A stretch of DNA of 64,000 bases. It comes from Eremomyces bilateralis CBS 781.70 (lineage: Eukaryota > Ascomycota > Dothideomycetes > Eremomycetales > Eremomycetaceae). The stretch is from positions 372,001 to 436,000 of the forward strand of contig NW_022985070.1 of assembly GCF_010015585.1 (NCBI RefSeq). The letters run 5' to 3'. Numbering within the stretch: the first letter of the stretch is position 1; the number at the start of each line of letters is the position of its first letter. Position numbers and translations under genes: made by a program. Shown here in pieces: positions 56,162 to 64,000 of the stretch. The notes beneath the pieces are model-generated. The model was given only the letters and a program-made list of their open reading frames with translations, made no database searches and was not told the origin of the DNA.

Positions 56162-57029
56162 GACGGGTGGACAGATGCAGGGCGAGCTGTGGGTGGCACT
56201 GGCACAGACAGATGTGTTCGGCTACCTCCAACCAAGAACCCGATGTCACCAGCAAATGGATATTAGAAGTGGGAGCATGACGGAGCCATGCAAGAAGGGT
56301 GGGTCAAGAGAGGAAGAAGCACCGGAAGAAGATTGAATTGTCAAGATGAATTATCAAGATTGACTATTAAGAAAACGGACGTGGGAAGAAATCATCGGGA
56401 AAATTCGTCGGTGGGGGACCGGAAAGTCTCCATTGATGATGGAACACCGAAGTCACAGAGAGGGAGCCATTGAGAACGATTGATGGGAATGATTCCACTT
56501 TCGATTCGAGCGGGATGCGAACAATAGAGTCGGTGTTGAGAATCAGTCAGTCACCATTGAGTCATCACAATACGAAGCGGATTCCCAAGAATTATTCTTG
56601 TCAATTTAATTTCTGGTATTTCGTCACGCAGCAAGTGAGGTTTGTTTGGAGATAAGGCTATAAGGCTGAAAGATGTCCAAGCCATAAGGCTTTAAGGCCA
56701 TAACATAAAGCTGCAAGGCAACAAGGCTATCAGGCAGAGAGCTAAGAGTTGCCCCGCGTTTGGCACGTGCTAGCTAAGATATCACGTGCACTGCCCCGCA
56801 TTCCACGAAGTGTTCCTTTTATGCCTCAGGCAGTCAGGCTCACCAGTCTTCTACAAACATCCATCGTGACCATCGGGATGTTGTGACACTTGATATATCC
56901 ACGCCTCTTCTGACTACCTAATCCAATGACATTCCAGAATTTCCCTCGCTTGCCGCAATCCACACCCCCATACTCAACCTTTCTATCCCACCTGTAGCCT
57001 CTATCTCTCGCGACCACCAACCCAAAGCC
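56162..57029. promoter_or_regulatory. Divergent promoter between rpc31 and the helical-repeat gene
   Basis: About 870 bases shared by two divergent genes. Two CACGTG boxes sit 19 bases apart (56764-56769 and 56783-56788) beside a GATA-containing core, and an AAGGCT repeat tract (listed) lies just to their left. Bound factors are unknown, though basic helix-loop-helix proteins bind CACGTG. Confidence 0.5.
56652..56737. repeat. Degenerate AAGGCT repeat tract
   Basis: ATAAGGCT occurs perfectly at 56652-56659, 56660-56667 and 56684-56691, and variants (TTAAGGCC, GCAAGGCA, ACAAGGCT, ATCAGGCA) continue to about 56737. The spacing is irregular, so it reads as a cluster of related words rather than a clean satellite. 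Confidence 0.7.
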
Positions 57030-59024
57030 ATGGCCACCAGTCAACCCTCCCCCCTCCTCGTCGACCTCCTCGACCACATCAACTCCATCTCCACCGACAC
57101 CACCCCTCTCGACCCTCGCCTCTTCGAAGATTGCGCCCGCATCCTCCCCTCCCATATAACCCCCACCCAATCCCAATCCCTCATCCTCGCCCTCTACCGC
57201 CTCTCCTTCGCCAACCCCCCCCACGACCTCTTTCCCGTCACCACCCTCCTCGAAGCCCTCATCCACCCGGTCGCCTTCGACGACATCCTCGCCATCGACC
57301 CCCCCGTCGACTTCATCTCCGGCCTCGCCCTCGCCGCCCGCCCCTTCCACAGCCTCTGCCTCTCCATCCTCGAGAAAGCCGCCCAAGATGCCTCGCTCGC
57401 CCGCCGCCTGGCCACCACCCACCCGCAGGCATTCGTCGCTCTCGTCGGGTTCTGGCTGATCAGCGACGACGAGCAGCTGTCGCGGCGCGCGGGGAACCTG
57501 TTACAGGACTTGCTGCGCGTGGACGTCGAGACGGGGGCCGGGGATGAGGACCCGAGCGGGACGCCGGGGTCGGGGATCGTGTCGAGCGCGGGGTGGCGGG
57601 GGACGGTGTGGCGGCGGGTGTTCCGGGATCGGGACACGTACGAGGCGATCATTCGGGTGTGCGACACGGAGTGTCATCCGGAGTTTGAGGGAGTGGAGAT
57701 CGGGGAGCGGACGGTGCGGCAGGTGAGGAGCACGGCGAGGGCGAGGTTGCTGGAGTGGATTCCGGAGGTGGCGAGGATGGATTGGGATGCGGTGACGAGG
57801 GACCATCTGGCGTCGGAGACGTCGTGCGCGCATTTAAAATCATTCAGGTATGGGTTGTTGGAGCTTGCCGTCGATCATGGGTATGACAAGATGGACGTGG
57901 TGGTGTATCGGATTGCTTGCAATGCCATCTCCGAGTTGATCACCATCCAAGAGAGTTGGGAAGACAGGTATGGCCTATACAGAGACCGTCATATCGCTTC
58001 GCTAACGGTTCGTAGTGCCTCTTCGCGCTCCCTCGAAGCCATCAAATCCCTAGGATTCCATGACCGGTTCACCTCAATGTACTTGCATCCGCAGGGGGAC
58101 CACGGCTATGATGAATTGGACATGAACCTTCTCGGCCCGGCAGTCGTGGAATATGTCATGGTGTATGTCTCCTCATACCCCGACCTCTTCGGCCAATCCC
58201 CGTTCTGCAAACAGGTCCTCGACAAGTTCGAAACCACTTTCGACCAACCCCCCCGACTATGGGGCGACGACGGAGCCGGCGATTTGGCCGTGTTACGCTT
58301 CTTCCCCAAACGCTACCTCCTGCAATCGCCCACGCCCCATCAAGGCATCAACGTGCTCGGCTTCCTCGACCCGAAGCTCGGCGACGATGCCCTCCTCCGC
58401 ACCTTCGCAGCCGTCTTCGCGTGTCAAACCCGCGGTTTCGGCACCGTCCCGTCCGCCGCCCGCTCCGCCGACGCGCACATCACGGACGACGACCGCTCCG
58501 CTGCCCGCCTCCTGTACTACCAGTTCCTGGAGAAGTATTCCAACATGTGGTACTTCATCGGCTTCCACGCGGACGCTGGCCCCGCGCGGAAAGACGTCGT
58601 CCTCGCCGCCCTTGATCTGATCGACGCAATGATCGACGTCAAATGGTCCACCTCCACCGCCTGGATCACCGCGGAGGAGCTGCGGTCGATCGCCGAGCGC
58701 TACGAGTCGCGGCCGCCGACCGGGATCCTGGCGCTCATCAGCGGCGAGGCCATGAGCAACGTCGTGACAAACCTGATGTCGATCCCCAAGTCCATGTCGC
58801 TGGCGCGCGACGACGACCACGCGATGCACGAGATCGCGACGCGGCGGTTCGACGTGTTGGCGAAGCTGTTTAAGAGCCTTAGTCGGGAGGCGGCGGAGCG
58901 GAACAATAAGGACGAGCAAACGACGCTGAATAGTTTGGCGGAGCAGATACAGCGACGGTTAGGGGCGGGGGTGTGGCCGCGAGCGGCGACGCGGGCGACC
59001 AGTATCGCCACCCAATCGCGGTGA
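57030..59024 (+). CDS. Helical-repeat protein, possibly Hsm3/PSMD5-like proteasome assembly chaperone
   Basis: The frame runs 664 codons from an ATG in AGCCATGGCC context. Inside it, 57968-58015 (48 bases) has a GTATGG start, a GCTAAC branch and a CGTAG end, so it is probably an in-frame intron, leaving 648 residues. The protein is made of helical segments (LVDLLDHINSIS, LFEDCARILPSHI, LSRRAGNLLQDLLRV, RYGLLELAVDHGYDK, ARLLEWIPEV) that look like ARM/HEAT repeats. The start resembles the N-terminal domain of Hsm3, which with PSMD5 guides assembly of the proteasome base. It is longer than yeast Hsm3 (about 480), so this is a tentative assignment. The C-terminal ERYESRPPTGILALISGEAMSNV region has no known motif. 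Confidence 0.62.
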   Translation: MATSQPSPLLVDLLDHINSISTDTTPLDPRLFEDCARILPSHITPTQSQSLILALYRLSFANPPHDLFPVTTLLEALIHPVAFDDILAIDPPVDFISGLALAARPFHSLCLSILEKAAQDASLARRLATTHPQAFVALVGFWLISDDEQLSRRAGNLLQDLLRVDVETGAGDEDPSGTPGSGIVSSAGWRGTVWRRVFRDRDTYEAIIRVCDTECHPEFEGVEIGERTVRQVRSTARARLLEWIPEVARMDWDAVTRDHLASETSCAHLKSFRYGLLELAVDHGYDKMDVVVYRIACNAISELITIQESWEDRYGLYRDRHIASLTVRSASSRSLEAIKSLGFHDRFTSMYLHPQGDHGYDELDMNLLGPAVVEYVMVYVSSYPDLFGQSPFCKQVLDKFETTFDQPPRLWGDDGAGDLAVLRFFPKRYLLQSPTPHQGINVLGFLDPKLGDDALLRTFAAVFACQTRGFGTVPSAARSADAHITDDDRSAARLLYYQFLEKYSNMWYFIGFHADAGPARKDVVLAALDLIDAMIDVKWSTSTAWITAEELRSIAERYESRPPTGILALISGEAMSNVVTNLMSIPKSMSLARDDDHAMHEIATRRFDVLAKLFKSLSREAAERNNKDEQTTLNSLAEQIQRRLGAGVWPRAATRATSIATQSR

Positions 59025-59252
59025 TGTGGCTATATAGGGCATTGGAAATTCGGAATCATGGTTATGGGCGTACGGTAGGATATCCCGAGGATCATTACAA
59101 AAAGGAGAACGACTTCAAAAGCAACGACTTACGGGTCGAAACCTGAATAGGTCGACCAAAGGTCGACGACAGAACAGACAGATGGACACCAAGCTTCAAA
59201 TGCAATCTATAATGAAAACCTCCACTTACCATTTGCAACTTGTTCATGCCAT

Positions 59253-59724
59253 TCACCCAAGATAGCCGTCGCCCAACAGCTGAATGCTTCCGCACACCAT
59301 ATCTGTAGGGCGGATGATCTTCCACCATCGGGGCCGCGCGCAACCACAGATGGTCATCGTGTTCGTCGGGACATCGAACAACTCCACCAATCCAGACGTC
59401 TGCAATGAGACAATGACATTAGCCCAACCCTCCTAAGTTCTTCGACACCCAAGAACCCCTCCGTCCGATCTCCAAAAACTCGCGAGATGCGCCCGTCCCC
59501 ACAGCTCTACATACCTGACACTCCCAAAACTCCCTTCCTCTTCCCTCCGGATTTATATCCCGCAATAGCGCCGCCACCGCTGCCTCTGCGAACGCCGGCG
59601 GCAGGCAGTAGATCAGAACCGCGGACGAGAGGAGGCCGAGGCCGAGGCCGAGGACGAAGCCGGCGAGGAGGGCGCAGAGGACTTTTTGCCAGTGGGGGCG
59701 GTGGGTGAACCAGTTGGGGTCCAT
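59253..59724 (-). CDS. Small two-exon membrane protein, unknown function
   Basis: Exon 1 (59724-59515) begins MDPNWFTHRPHWQKVLCALLAGF and has one strong transmembrane segment (about 15-42), then a polar part ending EFWECQ at a perfect GTATGT donor. The phase-0 acceptor TTGCAG at 59400 leads to exon 2 (59399-59253), which gives TSGLVELFDVPTNTMTICGC and ends at TGA. Total 118 residues, intron 115 bases. Without splicing, exon 1 reads on to 101 residues. The acceptor exon is also open in another frame, but that one does not fit the phase. Family unknown. Confidence 0.55.
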
Positions 59725-60017
59725 GGTGGGATGGGATTAGAGGGGGGATAGGGGTAGAAACTAGGGAGGGAGGAGGGGAGGGAAGGTGGTGAGAGAAGCT
59801 GAAGTTATGGTTGATGGGGATATTTCTGGGCTGATGGGAGACACGTGCGGAGATAGCGGAGTTGATATGTGACGCGTTTCTTCCTTAACATATACAAAAG
59901 CAACCCTTCGTACGGTTTCACAAATTTACGATCAGAACATCAATTTTATTTTAGATGGAGTAATAGGACGTATTTCTTGCCATTCACAGATCCATCTCAA
60001 AAACCTATACAAACAAC
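59725..60017. other. Short intergenic region, promoter of the small membrane-protein gene
   Basis: About 290 bases with a purine-rich stretch beside the start and a CACGTG at 59842-59847. The right end is the 3' flank of the hydratase gene. Confidence 0.4.
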
Positions 60018-61136
60018 CTACAACTTAGCCTTCCCCCCCACCACCCTCACCAACGCCCTCCCATTACTCAACGCCACCTTCCCTCCCACCACCTTCGTCA
60101 CGAACCTCAACTCTTCAAACCCCTTCCCATCCACACTCCCCGTCCGCCAAATCTCCGTCACCAACTTATCACCGGGCTTCACGGGGCTCGCGAACCGCGC
60201 CTGGAACTCCCGCATGTTCGCGGGGTCCGACCCGCCGAACAGCTTCAACACCCCGTGCGCCGCCGCGTTCCACGAGAACAGCCCGTGCATGATCGTGCCG
60301 CCGAAGCCCATCTGCACGCCGGGGACCGGGTCCGCGTGCAGGGGGTTATAGTCGCCGTTGAGGCGGTAGAGATGCGCGGTTTCCGGGGTGGTTTGGACGG
60401 TGTAGGTAGCGTCGGGCTTCTTGTCGGCGGGGGGGTTGAAGGTGGGGTTTTTGGGGCCTGGAGAACAATGTTAGCGTGACAAGACCGGATTGCGTGGGTG
60501 AGGGGAAGTGGTTAACGGCATGTCGCTATGAACGCGTCTAGAAGGAGATCGAGGCTAGGAAATGTCGAACTCACCCTTCGGTCCGCCCCATCCGCCCTGC
60601 CCAACGTAGAACCCGCTCCCAATCACCGTCGTATACACCTCCCCACTCAGCTTATCCACCAAGCTGCTCTCGGTCTCGACGACGGTGCCGGGCTTCCCCT
60701 TGTCGTAGACGCCGATGACTTTGGAGCGCACCTCGAACTGGCGGCCCTCGCTGGTGGTCGGGATCGGCTTGAGGAAGGTCATCTTCCGCTCACCATCCAC
60801 GGTGCGCTTGCTGTCGAGCTTCGGGACGCCGGGGATCGGCGTGGCGGACGCACGGGCATAGAAGTCGATGACTTCTTGGTTGGTGTGCTTGAAGGGGAGG
60901 ATGATGGGATAGGTGGGAAAGACGGCGAACTCTGGGTGGAGTTCCTGGGTGGGTTAGCTGGGAGGGTTTCGACTTTCGAGATAGATGGGACGGGATGGCG
61001 ATGGAGAGGAACATACGTAGAGGAAGTGAAGCTCATCGACCGTAGCGCCGATGCTGTTCGCAAACAGCAACGCATCCCGCTTCAACCACGAGACATCGAA
61101 GGAGGGGAACTCAAAGCCGGCGCCTGGGGAGCTCAT
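60018..61136 (-). CDS. Peroxisomal MaoC-type (hot-dog fold) acyl-CoA hydratase/dehydratase
   Basis: Three exons (61136-61017, 60944-60575, 60457-60018; introns of 72 and 117 bases) close in phase to 309 residues. The N-terminal half is the degenerate first hot-dog (FPTYPIILPFKH, DFYARASATPIPGVPKLDSKRTVDGERKMTFLKPIP). The C-terminal half carries the hydratase-2 motif YRLNGDYNPLHADP (194-207), with the catalytic Asp199 and His204, and then GGTIMHGLFSW. The protein ends in AKL, a variant type 1 peroxisomal targeting signal. The layout is that of the hydratase domain of multifunctional enzyme 2, but free-standing. A likely role is a (R)-specific enoyl-CoA hydratase of beta-oxidation in peroxisomes. 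The exact substrate is not known. Confidence 0.88.
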
Positions 61137-62521
61137 GTTGTCGATTGGGGTATTCCACGGGTACTAATTGTCTCGTCGAATGAAAGGAGGATTGAATATT
61201 TGGAAGTATCAGACGGCTTCTCTCAACTTGCAATGGATGTCGAAATAAAAGAATCGATGGACGGGGAAGCTCGCGGATTTTCTCCCACGCGGAGAAGCTG
61301 GCGATGGGGGACCCAGCCATGGCCGGTTGCCGAGGTTGCCGGTGCCGGAGCTTGACAGCGGTGACGCGATTAGTAGACGCCATTGGGGAATCGTGAGGAG
61401 AAGTCGTGTTGGAAATGAGAGTTGGGTTTTGAATTAATGGGGGAATTGCGTTCCCTAAATACTGTGGTGGCACGAAGCGGAACGCTGTAAAATGCGGGTG
61501 GAAGTGCAGGTACGTACCATGGTAGGTGGTGATAGTGGCTTGGGACGAAGATCCGTACTACCACAACTCCTACGAGACATCAACTACAGTCACGAAGATC
61601 ACATCAAGTCCAAGCACCATGAAAGAATTATCAACTTTTTGACTACCGAGCCCTCTTCGTCTCGTCACCAAGATCGGGCATCCGACTAAGTATATCAAGG
61701 TCCCGCTCCGCACCACCGTTCGCCAGTCGAAACAGAAGCACGATATGTCCACGCTGCTGAGAACCTGTCATCGGCAAACTGTATCCATCATCCTGGTGAT
61801 AGAGCACTGGCTAGACCGTGCTGTTCTGCCTTCTCCGCCTATGTACGAGCTTCTATTCTCCAAGAAGCTCATCAGGTGATGACTGACCGTATGTCGAAGC
61901 CAACCCAGCCCTTTCTCCTCTCTCCATGCCGCGCTCCACCGCTATGTAGATAGTCACCGATCCATCGTAAACAGCACACCGCGCATCCGACCGCCCCGAA
62001 AACGAAGGGGGTGAGGGAAGAGAAGGTGATGACCATGAGAAATTATGGAACGCACGGCCCAAACAAAAAGAAAGACGGGCCGGAAGATGCAGAGCGAAAA
62101 TGATGCACGCATGCGGGGATCCCCGATTCAAGCGAATCCGAAAATCGGGACCATGTAGAATCAACGCTCCGTGGGAATGCTAATCAACCGTGCCCAGCCA
62201 CACCGAATTGATGAAGTTCGAGAAAGAGAGAGAGAAAAGGGGGTTTGCCACACTCCCGGTTGCAGATATGCAATGGGTGTGGACGGGCAACGTGAAAGTG
62301 ATGATGATGATGTCCATGGGGGAAAAAAAACCGCAAAAACTCCGAAAATGACGCCGCCTGTGTGCGTGGGAATCGTGGGTACGTCGTGCTCGCCGATGGA
62401 TGGATATGTACGTATAAGTAAACTCTCATTGTGCTCATTGTAGAATGGTTCCGTTGGTATCCCTTGCTCCCTTTCTCGGATACCCTCGATGCTGAGAAAA
62501 TGAGGGGTGGTCGATTCGGAA
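61137..62521. other. Intergenic region of 1.4 kb between the hydratase gene and sch9
   Basis: It holds the hydratase promoter on the left and the sch9 3' flank on the right. Frames such as 61853-62164 have no conserved look. A polyadenine run (GGGGGAAAAAAAACC) lies near 62320. No RNA gene or long repeat is seen. Confidence 0.4.
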
Positions 62522-63959
62522 TTACGGATCGAACCCGCCCTGGAAGAGATGATCGTCGTGCTCCACCCCGCTCATCCGGTCGCCGCGCTTCGGGTCGGGG
62601 AAGTCCTTATCCCAATCCCCGTCCTCGTCTCCCTCGTCCATCTGGTCGTAGTCGTGCGCGTCCGGTTGGAACCGCCCGTCGAAATGCTTGTCGATCGAGC
62701 TCTCGTCCACGAACGTGAAGCCCTTGAAGTTCGCCTGCAGCGTCGGACTCAGCGGTGTGGACGCGGTGTTGACGCCCGAGGCGAGGGCCGCGGCGCGCGC
62801 GTTGAGCGAGCCTACGCCGCTACTCAGCGCGTTGGTGAATTCCGGGTCGAAGTTGGAGACGTCGAGCTCGGACTTGAGCTTCGGCTTGAAAGGCGGGACG
62901 ACGTTCTTCTTCATCAGCGCGTCCCAGTCGACGTCTTCGAAGAACGGGTGCGCTTTCAGCTCCTCAGCGTCGCCGGTGAAGCCGAGGCGGTGCTTCGGAT
63001 TGCGGTTCAGCAGGCCCTTGACGAAGTTGCGGCCTTCGGTGCTGAGCGCGTCGCGCGGGAAGCGGACTTTGCCGAACGCGATGTTCTTGTACATCTGCTG
63101 GGTGTCCTCCGCGTAGAAGGGCGACCAACCGCAGCACATTTCGAAGACGAGAACGCCGAGGGACCAAAAATCTACCATCTTGCCATATCCTTGTTCGTCC
63201 AGAAGAACCTCGGGTGCGAGGTATTCAGTCGTGCCGCAGAACGTGTTGGTGGTGGCGTTGCCGGTCAGGTTCGCTTTCGAGAGACCGAAATCGCAAAGCG
63301 CGATATGTCCGTTCGCGTCGAGGAGGATGTTCTCGGGTTTGAGATCACGGTATACGATATCGTGGTCGTGCAAATGCTGAAGAGCGAGGATGAGTTCAGC
63401 GATGTAAAACTTCGCGCGGGCTTCGGAGAAGCGGCCTTCTTTCTGGAGATGCCAGAAAAGCTCGCCGCCGGACATGTAGTCGGTGACCAGGTAGAGGTCG
63501 GTGGGGGTTTGGAAGGAGAATTTGAGGGCGACGATGAAGGGAGAGTCGGCCATGGCCGTCCGCACCAGGATATTCCTCTCGCCTAGCGTATGCGCCACCT
63601 CCTTCTTCTGCACGATGACTTTCTTCGAGAGGACCTTCATGGCGTAGATCCTTCCGGTATCCTTCTTGCGCACCTGGAAGACCTGTCCGAACGTGCCTTT
63701 TCCGATTAGCTTCAGGATCTGGAAATCCTCCGGCCCATAGTGCCTTTTTGACACCTTGTGGAACGCGATTCGCAGATGGATCTCTCCCGTGACTTTCTCG
63801 ACATCTTCTCCTTCCCGAGCTTCCAGCGTGAACCAGCCGTCATGTGCCGTTTCGTATTCGATGAGGGTCGGACAGAATCGGATATGCCCAAGGAACGCAT
63901 CCTGATTGGAGCGATCGTACACGGAGATGTCGATCTCCGAATGCCCGCCTACAACGTCG
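62522..63959 (-). CDS. sch9: Sch9-like AGC protein kinase (C2 domain end, kinase, hydrophobic motif), 3' part
   Basis: This is the last exon (63959-62522, 478 codons plus stop). An acceptor (CTGACGG then GTGTAG) marks its start, and the first exons lie outside the window. It begins in a C2 domain (GGHSEIDISVYDRSNQDAFLG), then the kinase: GKGTFGQVFQVRKKD, AMKV lysine, YRDLKPENILLD, LCDFGLSK, the activation-loop threonine in TNTFCGTTEYLAPE (the PDK1-type site), FWSLGVLVFEMCCGWSPF. The tail has the turn-motif region (TASTPLSPTL) and the hydrophobic motif FKGFTFVDES, whose Thr is the TORC1 site in Sch9. Sch9 is the S6K-like effector of TORC1 that sets growth and lifespan. The 40 bases to the window edge are its upstream intron. 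Confidence 0.95.
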
Positions 63960-64000
63960 CTACACGTTCCGTCAGTTACTTCTCGATGCGAGTACTTATA

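Noticed and set aside
1098-59847. An apparent excess of CACGTG boxes in promoters across the window
   Set aside because: About 16 are expected by chance in 64 kb, and the number I noticed is not above that. Only the close pair at 56764 and 56783 was kept as a finding.
62507-63586. A 359-codon open frame on the plus strand opposite the Sch9 kinase
   Set aside because: The minus strand has every kinase motif. The opposite frame is a mirror of GC-rich codon bias, with repeated Val/Arg/Glu and no conserved element.
1-64000. Transposons, LTR or virus-derived elements, CRISPR arrays and repeat-induced mutation blocks
   Set aside because: I found no terminal repeats, transposase, reverse transcriptase, integrase or capsid-like frames, no spaced direct repeats of CRISPR type, and no extended A+T-rich degenerate block. 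Small diverged remnants could escape reading by eye.

Overview
The window is nuclear DNA of a filamentous ascomycete (Pezizomycotina). The evidence is short introns (about 48-120 bases) with GTANGT donors and CTAAC-like branch points just before the acceptor, intergenic stretches of 0.3-7 kb, pyrimidine-rich leaders, and a gene set (AmdX-like C2H2 regulator, Dsc1 ubiquitin ligase, fungal dysferlin-type peroxin, GT15 mannosyltransferase, Sch9 kinase) typical of that group. Eurotiomycetes is my best guess, mainly from the AmdX-like protein, but the class is not proven. All exon junctions were read by eye from splice signals and reading phase. In most genes the phases close exactly and give proteins of normal family length.

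Layout. 1-783: 5' end of a Rad26/CSB-like repair ATPase running off the left edge, divergent from a small membrane protein (1348-2004). 2186-5546: an F-box protein and the PP2A activator Rrd2. 6209-8921: a large disordered protein of unknown role. 11684-14536: a seven-exon SMUBP-2/Hcs1 helicase. 16930-19224: NAD kinase. 19836-20306: SmD2 of the spliceosome. 20667-21998: an unknown protein. 22.0-29.5 kb: a gene-poor stretch ending in a long leader, strongly depleted of ATG, in front of an AmdX-like zinc-finger regulator (29544-33247). 35097-36700: indoleamine 2,3-dioxygenase. 37065-38815: a Pex28/29-type peroxin. 39483-40624: an unknown gene broken by an assembly gap. 41421-42604: Taf14. 43371-44310: RanBP1/Yrb1. 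45000-46907: an unknown one-pass membrane protein. 48270-50017: a GT15 mannosyltransferase. 51295-51829: a DUF4604 protein. 51905-54530: Dsc1. 55101-56161: RNA polymerase III subunit Rpc31. 57030-59024: a helical-repeat protein, perhaps Hsm3/PSMD5-like. 59253-59724: a small membrane protein. 60018-61136: a peroxisomal MaoC-type hydratase. 62522-63959: Sch9 kinase running off the right edge.

Most genes are housekeeping and do not form a cluster or operon-like unit. Loose themes are transcription and chromatin (Taf14, Rpc31, Rad26, AmdX-like), nuclear transport (RanBP1), peroxisomes (the peroxin and the hydratase), NAD biology (NAD kinase and the first enzyme of the kynurenine route to NAD) and nutrient or stress signalling (Sch9, Rrd2, Dsc1). 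I see no CRISPR array, no convincing tRNA or rRNA gene, no recognisable transposon or virus-derived element, and no obvious novel defence or secondary-metabolite system. The most interesting signals are the 1.3-kb AmdX leader with only three upstream ATGs, a 9-base-periodic CTGGGG cluster just before it, a possible unannotated membrane micro-protein in the gene desert, and several intron-structure puzzles.
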